A stretch of 64,000 nucleotides of DNA. It comes from UBA2108 sp002713215. Its GTDB lineage: Bacteria; Bacteroidota; Bacteroidia; Flavobacteriales_G; Salibacteraceae. The stretch lies in the NCBI GenBank assembly GCA_937891015.1, contig CALAPY010000046.1, positions 1 to 64,000 on the forward strand, given 5' to 3'. Made by a program: the position numbers and the translations under genes. The stretch's first letter is position 1; each line of letters opens with the position of its first letter. Under the pieces are notes generated by a model. That model did not search any database and was not told where the DNA came from. It worked only from the letters and a program-made list of their open reading frames with translations. This document shows, in pieces, positions 8,844-17,747 of this stretch.

Positions 8844-8851
8844 ATTGCACG

Positions 8852-8859
8852 CAAAACTA
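8852..8859 (-). promoter_or_regulatory. Bacteroidota -7 element upstream of the aminotransferase operon
   Basis: On the minus strand this reads TAGTTTTG, an exact match to the TAnnTTTG -7 consensus. It lies 8 bp from the ATG at 8843, which would give a very short leader. No clear -33 TTG at the usual spacing was found, so confidence is modest. Confidence 0.4.
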
Positions 8860-8952
8860 TAAAATTGGCTATTGTAATAATCATTGTTCTCGGTCGTTTG
8901 TATTTGTTTTTATTATTGATTTGCGAAAGATTGTTGTACTTATCATTTTGAC

Positions 8953-9477
8953 ATGGAAATAATACTGGAATTATTAAAAATTACAATACCAGCAGTTGCC
9001 GTTATGGTGACTTCATACTTTGTTATTAAACACATGCTTGATGCGCAATACCGAAGGCAGGAATTGGAGCTAAGAAGGGAGATTTCGAAGTCCATTACTC
9101 CTAATAAGATAAACGCATATGAACGAATTGTTCTTTTTCTCGAGCGAATTCATCCTGCAGAACTAGTATTGCGAGTTCATCGCAAGGGAATGAACTCGCA
9201 AAAGTTCCAGGCCGAATTGGTAAAAACGGTACGGGAAGAGTTTCAGCACAATTTGACGCAACAACTTTATGTATCAAATACGGCATGGGGATACATTAGA
9301 AATTCGAAAGAAGAGACCATTAAGCTAATTAATGTAGCAAGTTCAAAAGTTCCTGACAATGCCTCTGCCATCGACTTGAGTAATATGATCTTTCAGATAA
9401 TGGGCAAAATTGAACAACATCCGGTTGATATTGCAAAAGATTATCTGAAGCAGGAGTTGAGAAAAGTGCTCAGGTAA
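8953..9477 (+). CDS. Conserved small membrane-anchored protein (DUF7935-like)
   Basis: This 174-residue protein has one N-terminal membrane helix (ILELLKITIPAVAVMVTSYF) followed by a charged helical cytoplasmic part with LDAQYRRQELELRRE. It resembles a family conserved in Flavobacteriales with no assigned function; the family name is from memory and should be searched. It is transcribed divergently from the aminotransferase operon and its last 8 bp overlap the end of meaB tail-to-tail. No enzymatic motif was seen. Confidence 0.7.
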   Translation: MEIILELLKITIPAVAVMVTSYFVIKHMLDAQYRRQELELRREISKSITPNKINAYERIVLFLERIHPAELVLRVHRKGMNSQKFQAELVKTVREEFQHNLTQQLYVSNTAWGYIRNSKEETIKLINVASSKVPDNASAIDLSNMIFQIMGKIEQHPVDIAKDYLKQELRKVLR

Positions 9478-10495
9478 AGCTTTTGGCAAAAGCTTCGATA
9501 ATTTCATCTACTGCCTGAAAGGGACTTATTTGCCCGGAGAGGATCTTAGTTTCATTGGTTTTTATTAAATCAGAAATCTCAGGTTTTCCAATAATTAGCT
9601 CCTGAAATTGGGTTGACAGGGTCTTTTGAAACCAATCGCTATTCTGCTGACTTCTGTTGGAAATTAAATATCCGTTTTTTAGCTGTTGTTTTTCAAAGTC
9701 CAGGCAGGTTTGCCATATTTCGTCGATTCCGACATTTTCCAATGCTGAGCAGGTCATTGTCTTTACAGCCCACCCTGATTTATGCGGAGGGAAATAGTGC
9801 AAAGCACTTTGCAAAAGTTTCTTGGCTCCTTTGGCCTTGGTTACATTAGTCCCATCAGCTTTATTAATTACAATGAGGTCTGCCATTTCCATGATGCCTC
9901 GTTTTATGCCTTGCAGTTCATCTCCTGCACCTGCGAGCATAAGCAGTAGAAAGAAATCTACCATGGAGTGTACTTCGGTTTCTGACTGACCTACACCAAC
10001 TGTTTCTATCAAAATGATATCAAAACCAGCAGCTTCGCAGAGGAGAATGCTTTCTCTGGTACTTCGGGCAACGCCTCCCAGGTTTTTACCAGAAGGTGAG
10101 GGGCGAATAAAAACCCTGGGGTTTCTTCCCAGCTGTTCCATTCTGGTTTTATCTCCAAGAATACTTCCTCCCGTGTGTTGACTACTTGGGTCAACGGCGA
10201 GAACCGCTATTTTTTTGTTGGATTTAGTGATTAATTCTCCAAATGACTCAATAAACGTGCTTTTACCGACACCTGGAACTCCTGTAATTCCAATCCGTAA
10301 CGATGGGTTTGTTTTGGTGCTACAAAGCTGGATTAGCTCGTTGGAAATTTGTTTATCAGCAGGTTTACAACTTTCCGTAATTGTTATCGCACGGGACAGT
10401 GATGAAATATCACCATTTGTAATGCCCTTATAGATTTCTTGGGTAGTGGAGGCAGTCTTTTTTTTTAAAATGTAATTCTTGTTCGTTGCCACCAA
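9470..10495 (-). CDS. meaB: MeaB-family GTPase, methylmalonyl-CoA mutase chaperone
   Basis: This G3E P-loop GTPase has about 341 residues. Walker A is GVPGVGKST, and the metal-binding and switch segments AVDPSSQHTGGSILGDKTRM and ETVGVGQSE follow. The base-specificity motif NKAD is in IVINKADGT. MeaB proteins protect and reload adenosylcobalamin on methylmalonyl-CoA mutase, although no mutase gene is in this window. There is no ATG at the N-terminus: the frame opens with TTG at 10495 and GTG at 10492 straight after a stop, so translation probably starts at one of these. It lies 15 bp downstream of the small lipoprotein gene. Confidence 0.9.
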   Translation of the reverse strand: MVATNKNYILKKKTASTTQEIYKGITNGDISSLSRAITITESCKPADKQISNELIQLCSTKTNPSLRIGITGVPGVGKSTFIESFGELITKSNKKIAVLAVDPSSQHTGGSILGDKTRMEQLGRNPRVFIRPSPSGKNLGGVARSTRESILLCEAAGFDIILIETVGVGQSETEVHSMVDFFLLLMLAGAGDELQGIKRGIMEMADLIVINKADGTNVTKAKGAKKLLQSALHYFPPHKSGWAVKTMTCSALENVGIDEIWQTCLDFEKQQLKNGYLISNRSQQNSDWFQKTLSTQFQELIIGKPEISDLIKTNETKILSGQISPFQAVDEIIEAFAKSFT

Positions 10496-10510
10496 TCAAA
10501 TTTAGAAGAT

Positions 10511-10864
10511 TTATCGAAGTTTTTGGTCAAATGAAATTATAGGCGAATCACAATTTCCATCTTCCGTTTCGTTAATCAGGCCCGTAAATGAATTCCCTTT
10601 GAATGCCTGGTTGGCTTTGATTTTGTCTTTTGTAAATTGTGTGTTTCTAAGTTTCCCCAAATCTTGCATTTCTCTACTGAGACTTCCTGAACTGAATTCA
10701 ACCCAAACAGTGAAAATACTATCGCCCTCTACAATTTCACCATTGAATTCATGCGAATGAACCGTTGCATAAAATTTATTTTGCGTCCATTCACAGGGAG
10801 CCTCGCTCGATCCTCCGCAAGCGGAAATTGTGATGACACTTAAGAATAAAACTAACCACTTCAT
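10511..10864 (-). CDS. Small putative lipoprotein of unknown function
   Basis: A 117-residue protein is read from the ATG at 10864. The frame runs upstream to 10906, but the internal start gives a proper lipoprotein signal, MKWLVLFLSVITISACGG, with the lipobox cysteine at residue 16. The mature part is small and beta-rich, with two more cysteines (APCEW and GNCDSP) that could form a disulfide. No family was recognised. It probably shares a transcript with meaB. Confidence 0.65.
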   Translation of the reverse strand: MKWLVLFLSVITISACGGSSEAPCEWTQNKFYATVHSHEFNGEIVEGDSIFTVWVEFSSGSLSREMQDLGKLRNTQFTKDKIKANQAFKGNSFTGLINETEDGNCDSPIISFDQKLR

Positions 10865-10989
10865 TTTAGGGAATCTTAAAAATACAATTTGATAACGGAG
10901 TTGCATAAATAGTAAATCAATTAAGAAAAACCTTTAAAAAATGTGTTAATGTGTGCCTTAGATTACTAAACAACTTGAATAACAAAATT

Positions 10990-10997
10990 TACATTTG
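10990..10997 (+). promoter_or_regulatory. -7 element for trxB
   Basis: TACATTTG matches the TAnnTTTG -7 consensus exactly and lies 27 bp upstream of the trxB ATG. A TTG at 10975-10977 is closer (12 bp) than the usual 17-23 bp, so the -33 element is uncertain. Confidence 0.55.
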
Positions 10998-11024
10998 CAC
11001 ACTTATTTTGAGAAACGATAAACA

Positions 11025-11972
11025 ATGGAAATAAAAGAACATCACAAGTGTGTTATAATTGGCTCAGGGCCAGCAGGATATACGGCGGCAATTTATGCTG
11101 CCAGGGCAGATATGAGCCCGGTTATGATTACGGGAATGCAACCTGGTGGTCAACTAATGGATACCACGGAAGTGGATAATTTTCCAGGTTATCCTGAGGG
11201 GATCACCGGTCCGGTTATGATGGAAGACCTTAAAAAACAAGCTGAACGCTTTGATACTGAGGTACGTTCTGGTTTTGTGACTGAGGTTGATTTTTCGGGA
11301 CCTGTGCATAAAATTCAAGTAGAAAATGGAGATTGGGTTTCAGCGGACTCAGTAATTATTTCTACAGGAGCTTCTGCCAAATGGTTAGGGCTTGAAAGCG
11401 AATTGAGATTGCGAGATGCCGGTGGTGGGGTTTCGGCCTGTGCAGTATGCGATGGGTTTTTCTATAGAGGAAAGGATGTGGCCATAGTTGGAGCCGGAGA
11501 TACTGCAGCAGAGGAAGCTACCTACCTGGCTAAACTTTGCAATAAGGTTTATATGATTGTTCGCAGGGATGAGTTTAGAGCATCGAAGGCCATGCAACAC
11601 CGGGTTGAAAAAGCGGAGAACATTGAAGTGATTTTCAATAGCGAAACAGTAGAAGTATTAGGTGATGAATATGTTGTTGGAGCTAAGATTAAGAACAACG
11701 TTACGAATGAAGAAGGTACGTTAAAAATAGACGGTTTTTTTGTTGCAATTGGCCATAAGCCCAATACGGACATCTTTAAAAATTGGCTAAAAATGGACGA
11801 TGTCGGATACCTTTTGAATAAACCAGGTACCGCTCAAACGAATGTAGATGGAGTTTTTGTGTCGGGAGATGCAGCGGATAAGACTTATAGGCAGGCAATT
11901 ACAGCCGCAGGAACCGGGTGTATGGCAGCCTTGGATGCTGAACGGTACCTTGCTTCTAAAGGAATTCATTGA
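11025..11972 (+). CDS. trxB: Thioredoxin-disulfide reductase
   Basis: This FAD/NADPH flavoenzyme has 315 residues. The N-terminal FAD-binding motif is IIGSGPAGYTAAIYAARA, the redox-active pair is Cys139-Cys142 in SACAVCDGF, and the NADPH-binding motif is VGAGDTAAEEA. The C-terminal FAD motif VDGVFVSGDAAD is also present. It keeps thioredoxin reduced in the cytoplasm. Length and all motifs are normal. It has its own promoter-like -7 box and is followed 21 bp after the stop by a strong terminator, so it is monocistronic. Confidence 0.96.
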   Translation: MEIKEHHKCVIIGSGPAGYTAAIYAARADMSPVMITGMQPGGQLMDTTEVDNFPGYPEGITGPVMMEDLKKQAERFDTEVRSGFVTEVDFSGPVHKIQVENGDWVSADSVIISTGASAKWLGLESELRLRDAGGGVSACAVCDGFFYRGKDVAIVGAGDTAAEEATYLAKLCNKVYMIVRRDEFRASKAMQHRVEKAENIEVIFNSETVEVLGDEYVVGAKIKNNVTNEEGTLKIDGFFVAIGHKPNTDIFKNWLKMDDVGYLLNKPGTAQTNVDGVFVSGDAADKTYRQAITAAGTGCMAALDAERYLASKGIH

Positions 11973-11993
11973 GAATAAACTTAAACTATGTTT

Positions 11994-12022
11994 AAAAGCA
12001 GCCCAACGGCTGCTTTTTTTTT
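11994..12022 (+). terminator. Rho-independent terminator after trxB
   Basis: A 10-bp perfect stem (AAAAGCAGCC with GGCTGCTTTT) and a 4-base loop are followed by a T run. It separates trxB from the first giant exported-protein gene. Confidence 0.9.
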
Positions 12023-12071
12023 GACGTTTTATAGGGTTAAGAACGCATTTTACTGGTAAACAATAATTTAA

Positions 12072-12103
12072 TTTGTTTCTTTGGTAAATAATGCTAAAAT
12101 TTG
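12072..12103 (+). promoter_or_regulatory. Probable promoter of the 1830-residue exported protein
   Basis: TTTG at 12072-12075 as -33 and AAAATTTG at 12096-12103 as -7 are separated by 20 bp, close to the Bacteroidota consensus in sequence and spacing. The first base of the -7 box deviates. The ATG follows 29 bp later. Confidence 0.5.
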
Positions 12104-12132
12104 GATTGTTTAAAACCATTTAATTTTTTGAA

Positions 12133-15100
12133 ATGAAAAAGTTTTTATTAGTCTTTGTTGCTGCCTGTTTTTCATCAATTTCATTTGCCCAAATGAGTGG
12201 GTCATATACGATTGGTGGAACCGGAGCAAACTTTAGTTCGGTAGTTCAAGCTGTTGATACACTTAATGCAAATGGTGTGAACGGTGCCGTTGTTTTTAAT
12301 ATTCGTTCTGGTACGTATACTGGCCAGGCTAAAATAAATAACCCTACCGGTACTTCTGCTACCAATACGGTTTTATTCCGGCCCGATACTGGGAATACGG
12401 CTGCGGTTATAATTCAGCATAGCAGTACTTCTACTACAAATAACGGTACTGTAATTTTAAATGGTTCTAAGTATATCTCATTCGATAGTTTGACAATAAG
12501 GGCCAGGGGATCTTCTTATTCAACAGTGGTAGGGTTTCAAGGTGCTCCGGAAAAAATTACCTTCAATGGTTGTAAGCTTGAAGGTTATGCGTTCGCAACC
12601 ACTAGTACTTGGCAGTCAATTATTTACGACAATTCAGGCTCAAATAATCAGGCTAAGGACATTACGTTCAAAGACAATGACATAAAAAATGGCTCATATG
12701 GAGTTTATTCCCGGGGTGCTAGTACGTCCAATCAGCAAACTGGTTGGAAAATTACCAATAACCGATTTACCAACCAGTATTACATGGGGGCATATTTTTA
12801 TTATACCAATGTAAGCTTTAACGGTAATAGCGTAAAATCTCCATCAACAGGAGGATACAGATACCCTTATGGAGCATATTTCTACTATTGCTATAATACT
12901 GAGGTAAGAAAAAACAACATTCAAATGGTTAGTTCAGGGGCTACCTATTCTTATGGAGTATACATGTATTACTGCCATGCTACAAGTTCTTCCAGAAAGT
13001 TCGTGGCAAATAATATGGTTTACTGTTCCAAGTCTTACTATGCCTTCTATTTTTACCGTCCAAATTATGTGGACTTCGTGCATAATACAGTAAAATCAGG
13101 AACGGGTTATAACTGCCTTTATACTCTTTATTATTATCCTGGGACTAACAATAATAACCGCAACAACATTTTCTACAATTCAACCGGTGGTTACGCTATG
13201 TATCAAATTAGTAACCCAAGTGCTCGTACGCACAACAATTATTACTCAACGGGAACTGCCACGAATTTCACAAGGGGAAGTACGGAAAAAACGTTAGACC
13301 CTATGTTTGTGAGTACATCTGATTTACACATCACAAATATTGCTTTGAATAATTCAGGAACTAACATTTCTGCGATTACTACTGATATTGATGGTGATGC
13401 TCGTACTTCTTCAAGAGATATGGGTGCTGATGAGGTCACACCAGATACACTGGATTTAAAACTTTTATCCTTAAAGCAAACCTACTGTTCAGGAAGTCAG
13501 AGTGTGAAGCTCGATGTTATGAATTTTGGGTTGGATACAATTAAATCAGCTAAGATTAGCTGGAAGTTGGCCAAAAACGGAGGGACACCAGTTACACAGA
13601 CACCCTATGCGTTTAGTGGAAATTTAGTATCAGGTGCGGTTGCGTCTTGGACTCTAGGAACGTTTACATTCAATCTAGATACGACTTATCAAATTTGGGC
13701 ATATATCGATACGGTTAATTCTAGAAAGGACTTGGATTTGACTAACGATACAACTCAAACAGATACCTTTAGAACGGCACTCAGTGGTGTGTATACAGTA
13801 GGAGGTTCAATGCCGGATTATGCGACACCAGCATTGGCAGTTGCTGCAGCAAAAGCCTATGGTTTATGTGGAGCGACAACATTTAAGATAAGAAGTGGTA
13901 CATACAATGCTGCATTAACCATTAATAATATTCCCGGCATATCATCTACTAATACACTAAGGTTTACAAGTGATACGGGTGCAACTCAACCGGTTATTAC
14001 GAGTACAACCATGACTCCTACACTAAGATTTGATGGGATTTCGTATGTAACCTTCGACCGACTTTCACTTACGAGTCGGGTTAGTGGTGGTACTGTTGCC
14101 GAGTTTACCAAGAAGAACACAAAAATCACATTCGATAGCTGTTATATGCGCACGGATACAAATTCTACTGGATTTAATTGTAGAGTTATATCCAACCTTA
14201 ACAATAACCCGCTGCATGGCTTAACAGTAAAAAATTCAAAACTTATTGGAGGGTACTATAGTGTTTATTTGAGAGGAAATAATACAACTGCATTAGATAG
14301 TAGCTTCACATTGACTAATTCTGAATTACTTCAGTTTTATTATTACGGAATCTACCAGTTTTACTGTACTAAACCAGTAATTACTAAAAATAAAATAGAT
14401 AACTGGGGTCGTAGACTTGCACCATCCTTTACTTATGGTGTTTACATGTATTACACCGATCATTTTAAATTAAACGGAAACTACATCCGTACTTCGGCAA
14501 CACAAACGCCTTATAGCTTATACATATATTATTGTGATGGAACCTCTTCGAGCAGAAGTGAACTTCGAAACAATATGATTACGGCTCCTCGTAAGACCTA
14601 CTTAACCAGTAGAACATTCTATAATATTAGAATTTATAATTCAAGGTATATGGATTTTCAATACAACAATATCTTGCTGAATAGTGGAGGTGCAGGAGCA
14701 TATTGTGCTTATGTATATGGCCCTAATATGAACCTTAAAAATAATAACATCACGAATTTGAGTAGTGGATATGCTTACTACCGTTTAAGTACAGGTATTA
14801 CTGAAACCTATAATAACATATACGCTCCAAATGGTACCCGATCCAATGTAGGTTTTGGTACAGGAACTATTAATGTTGACCCCGAATACATTTCAGATCA
14901 TGATTTGCACGTACAGTCGATTTCCTTAAATAATACTGGAAATAGAATTACCGGAATTACTACGGATTACGATGGAGATACTCGTGCTACTACCCCTGAT
15001 ATTGGTGCTGATGAGTTTACGCCACCTGCAAACGACCTTCGTCCGTATGCCGTAATCTCGCCGGAGTTTGGTGCTTGTGGTCAAGACAGTGCAGATGTAA

Positions 15101-17625
15101 TTATTCTGGTTAAAAACAACGGTACAGCGACTCAAACAACGCAACCAACTACCGTAATCGTAACGTCTCCAATACGGGATACTTTAACTGCTACAGGAAG
15201 TAAAACAATCGCAACGAACAGAATTGATACGGTTAGACTTGGTAAAATCAATACTTCAATAGGTGGTAACTTTACTTTTAAGTTGATCACAAGCCTTTCT
15301 GGTGATCAGAGAAAGGAGAATGATACCCTGGAGATTACAGGACATAAAATATTTAAGTCTCCCAGGAACCCTGTGGTTGGTAACAATATTGTTGTTTGTA
15401 ATAACATTGATACCGGATTGTTTGCCAATACCAATGCGAATCGGGTATACTGGTATGAACACCCCGATAGTGCATCGTTTTATACTGGAGATACACTTGT
15501 AGTTAACAAGAATAGCAGAGATACGTTGTGGGTTCGAGGTTCTGATGATTATAAATCAAGGCTTGGAATACTAAATAATAGCGTTGGATTTGGTAACTAC
15601 CTAACCGTTAATTCAAACTATGGATTAAGGTTTGATGTTGTTAAAACATTGACTATCGATACAGTTACGGTGTATCAGCAAACAGCTGGAAATGTTAGGG
15701 TCAGGTTATACAGTTCCGGGGGTACAACCTTGGAGGATACAACTTTTGCAGTAAATTCTGCAGGTATTGCAAAACTCCCAATTGGATTTAAGGTAATTCC
15801 GGGTAAAGGTTATAAACTAGATGCTACCGGTTCAAACACCAGGTTATATTATACATATAGTGGAGTAAATTATCCTTATCGTGATATTGATTCGGCCATA
15901 TTTATTACGGCAGCTTCGAATGGTTCTACCAGACAATACTACTTCTTCTACGATTGGAAAATAAGTGTAGAAGGTTGTGAGTCTGATTTGGTAAAAGTTC
16001 CTATTGATGTCCGTCCTTCATTAACGGTCAATATTGGTCCGGATACAGGGTATTGTGTTGGTTCTACATTTAATTATACGCTTAATGCAACCACTACAGG
16101 TGGCGTTGTATATAAATGGCAAAACAATACTACCGCTGCAACTTATACGGTAAACAGCGGCGGAACATATTGGGTAGATGTTACTTCCGGTAATGGTTGT
16201 GTTAGCAGGGATTCTGTTGTAGTATCTGTCGTGCCAATTCCAACGGTTACATTTACTGGTGGACATTATTGTACGAACCAGGGTGGACTGGCTATTAATG
16301 GAAGTCCCGGACCAGGAAGAATATCCGGCTCGGGTGTTTCAAATAACCTGTATTACCCAGGTGTAGTTGGAGTTGGAAGTCATAGTTTAACATATACTTA
16401 TACAGACAGTATTGGTTGCTCGAATAGTGCTGTGGGAACCATGGTTGTGGATACGGCACCGGCAGTAACTTTAACGCCACCCCCGACTATTTGTCAAAAT
16501 AAATTATCCGTTCCTTTGTCCGGAGGTGCTCCAGCTGGAGGTTACTACTTCGGTAAAAACATTCAGGGAAATAAAATTCTTCCCAAGACCCTGGGAGTAG
16601 ATACTATAAACTACGTGTATTACTCACTAAATGGATGTCATGATACTGCTCAAAAGACAGTGACTATCATTTCATCTCCTCAAGTTACGTGGGCAAATAT
16701 CCCTGATCAGTGTCAAAATACTCCACCATTTACATTAAATGGTAGTCCGGCAGGTGGAATCTATTCGGGCCCAGGTATATCAGGTAGTACTTATGATCCT
16801 GCAGCTGGTGGTGTAGGTCTTCAGAAATTGTCCTACACCGTTACCGGAGGAAATGGTTGTTCTACTGTTGAAACAAAAGAGGTTAGGGTATATCCAAAAC
16901 CTTATGTAAGCTTTGGAAGTCTGGTGAGTGCATGTGAGCACGAAAAGACCTATAAATTAGTTACTGGTGGCCCAGGTGGTGGAACTTATTCCGGCGCTCA
17001 TGTTGATCCGGTAACCAGAACCTTTGATGTTCAGGCTGCAGGACCAGGAACTTATCCAATTGTTTATATGAGGAGCAATCAATACGGTTGTAAGGATTCA
17101 CTTACGCAGAATCTGGTTATTAATCCTACACCCAAAGCAAATTTTGGTGGAGATAAGCAAATTTGTGGTGGTCAAACTGTAACACTAGATGCTCAAAACA
17201 CAGGAGGCAAGTTCCTTTGGAATACTGGTGATACAACACAAACTCTGACTATAAGTGGAAATTCGGGTAGCTTTATCGTAACCATTACAGCGAATGGTTG
17301 TAGAGGTGTTGATAGTGTTAAGGTTTCTTATGAAGCTACCTGTGTTGGTATCGATCAAAAACTGCTGAACAAAGTTGGTGTTAATATTTATCCTAATCCG
17401 TCAAATGGAGTAGTTAACCTTAAAATGACCGGATTTGAAAACATGGATGTTGAGTTTGTTATTCATGCTGTCAATGGTCAAAAGGTATTTGAAGTAGATC
17501 GATCTAATTTGGATCCGGTTCACAACGATCAAATTGACCTAACCGGATTTAATGATGGAGTTTATCTCTTATATATTAATACCTCTGAGGGTAGTCTGGT
17601 TTACAGATTAACCATAAGTAGGTAG
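12133..17625 (+). CDS. Giant T9SS-exported beta-helix protein A (2 helix modules, 4 Ig-like repeats)
   Basis: This protein has 1830 residues. The Sec signal peptide ends SFA before Gln20. Helix module 1 starts at residue 21 (MSGSYTIGG) and module 2 at residue 550 (LSGVYTVGG). Each is a right-handed parallel beta-helix rich in Asn, Tyr, Ser and Thr that ends in DIDGD-R and MGADE or IGADEF, followed by a CARDB-like linker. A further beta-sandwich, about four Ig-like repeats (about 1370-1660) with paired cysteines, and a PKD-like domain with WNTGDTTQTL follow. The C-terminus from about 1750 (NIYPNPSNG ... LTISR) is a T9SS type-A sorting domain. It is predicted to be cell-surface or secreted. No catalytic residues were recognised, so an adhesive or structural role is inference. 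Confidence 0.88.
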   Translation: MKKFLLVFVAACFSSISFAQMSGSYTIGGTGANFSSVVQAVDTLNANGVNGAVVFNIRSGTYTGQAKINNPTGTSATNTVLFRPDTGNTAAVIIQHSSTSTTNNGTVILNGSKYISFDSLTIRARGSSYSTVVGFQGAPEKITFNGCKLEGYAFATTSTWQSIIYDNSGSNNQAKDITFKDNDIKNGSYGVYSRGASTSNQQTGWKITNNRFTNQYYMGAYFYYTNVSFNGNSVKSPSTGGYRYPYGAYFYYCYNTEVRKNNIQMVSSGATYSYGVYMYYCHATSSSRKFVANNMVYCSKSYYAFYFYRPNYVDFVHNTVKSGTGYNCLYTLYYYPGTNNNNRNNIFYNSTGGYAMYQISNPSARTHNNYYSTGTATNFTRGSTEKTLDPMFVSTSDLHITNIALNNSGTNISAITTDIDGDARTSSRDMGADEVTPDTLDLKLLSLKQTYCSGSQSVKLDVMNFGLDTIKSAKISWKLAKNGGTPVTQTPYAFSGNLVSGAVASWTLGTFTFNLDTTYQIWAYIDTVNSRKDLDLTNDTTQTDTFRTALSGVYTVGGSMPDYATPALAVAAAKAYGLCGATTFKIRSGTYNAALTINNIPGISSTNTLRFTSDTGATQPVITSTTMTPTLRFDGISYVTFDRLSLTSRVSGGTVAEFTKKNTKITFDSCYMRTDTNSTGFNCRVISNLNNNPLHGLTVKNSKLIGGYYSVYLRGNNTTALDSSFTLTNSELLQFYYYGIYQFYCTKPVITKNKIDNWGRRLAPSFTYGVYMYYTDHFKLNGNYIRTSATQTPYSLYIYYCDGTSSSRSELRNNMITAPRKTYLTSRTFYNIRIYNSRYMDFQYNNILLNSGGAGAYCAYVYGPNMNLKNNNITNLSSGYAYYRLSTGITETYNNIYAPNGTRSNVGFGTGTINVDPEYISDHDLHVQSISLNNTGNRITGITTDYDGDTRATTPDIGADEFTPPANDLRPYAVISPEFGACGQDSADVIILVKNNGTATQTTQPTTVIVTSPIRDTLTATGSKTIATNRIDTVRLGKINTSIGGNFTFKLITSLSGDQRKENDTLEITGHKIFKSPRNPVVGNNIVVCNNIDTGLFANTNANRVYWYEHPDSASFYTGDTLVVNKNSRDTLWVRGSDDYKSRLGILNNSVGFGNYLTVNSNYGLRFDVVKTLTIDTVTVYQQTAGNVRVRLYSSGGTTLEDTTFAVNSAGIAKLPIGFKVIPGKGYKLDATGSNTRLYYTYSGVNYPYRDIDSAIFITAASNGSTRQYYFFYDWKISVEGCESDLVKVPIDVRPSLTVNIGPDTGYCVGSTFNYTLNATTTGGVVYKWQNNTTAATYTVNSGGTYWVDVTSGNGCVSRDSVVVSVVPIPTVTFTGGHYCTNQGGLAINGSPGPGRISGSGVSNNLYYPGVVGVGSHSLTYTYTDSIGCSNSAVGTMVVDTAPAVTLTPPPTICQNKLSVPLSGGAPAGGYYFGKNIQGNKILPKTLGVDTINYVYYSLNGCHDTAQKTVTIISSPQVTWANIPDQCQNTPPFTLNGSPAGGIYSGPGISGSTYDPAAGGVGLQKLSYTVTGGNGCSTVETKEVRVYPKPYVSFGSLVSACEHEKTYKLVTGGPGGGTYSGAHVDPVTRTFDVQAAGPGTYPIVYMRSNQYGCKDSLTQNLVINPTPKANFGGDKQICGGQTVTLDAQNTGGKFLWNTGDTTQTLTISGNSGSFIVTITANGCRGVDSVKVSYEATCVGIDQKLLNKVGVNIYPNPSNGVVNLKMTGFENMDVEFVIHAVNGQKVFEVDRSNLDPVHNDQIDLTGFNDGVYLLYINTSEGSLVYRLTISR
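12193..15345 (+). repeat. Two tandem beta-helix/CARDB modules in protein A
   Basis: Module starts at 12193 and 13780 are 529 codons apart. The first has GVNGAVVF at the cap position and the second GLCGATTF, following the pattern seen in all four helix proteins. Both carry the SSSR...NNM segment and the terminal GADE signature. Confidence 0.8.
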
Positions 17626-17642
17626 CTGGAATAGAATTTACT

Positions 17643-17677
17643 AAAAAGCCGTATGGACTTCTCCATACGGCTTTTTT
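17643..17677 (+). terminator. Rho-independent terminator after protein A
   Basis: A 15-bp perfect stem built on AAAAAGCCGTATGGA and its complement, with a CTTC tetraloop, runs into a T tract 18 bp after the stop codon. It is bidirectional in form. Confidence 0.93.
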
Positions 17678-17690
17678 ATTTTTCGGTATC

Positions 17691-17722
17691 TTGGCTAAGG
17701 TCGTTTTCTAACCTTAATTTTG
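17691..17722 (+). promoter_or_regulatory. Promoter of the 681-residue exported protein
   Basis: A -33 TTGG at 17691 and a -7 TAATTTTG at 17715-17722 are separated by 21 bp after the TTG. Both boxes and the spacing match the Bacteroidota sigma-A consensus. The ATG follows 25 bp downstream. Confidence 0.65.
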
Positions 17723-17747
17723 TTTTAGCGTATAGTTTAAAGCCGGT

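Noticed and set aside
10450..10495. Frameshift in a homopolymer run at the meaB N-terminus
   Set aside because: Neither frame offers an ATG or a better N-terminal match. A TTG or GTG start explains the data without an error.
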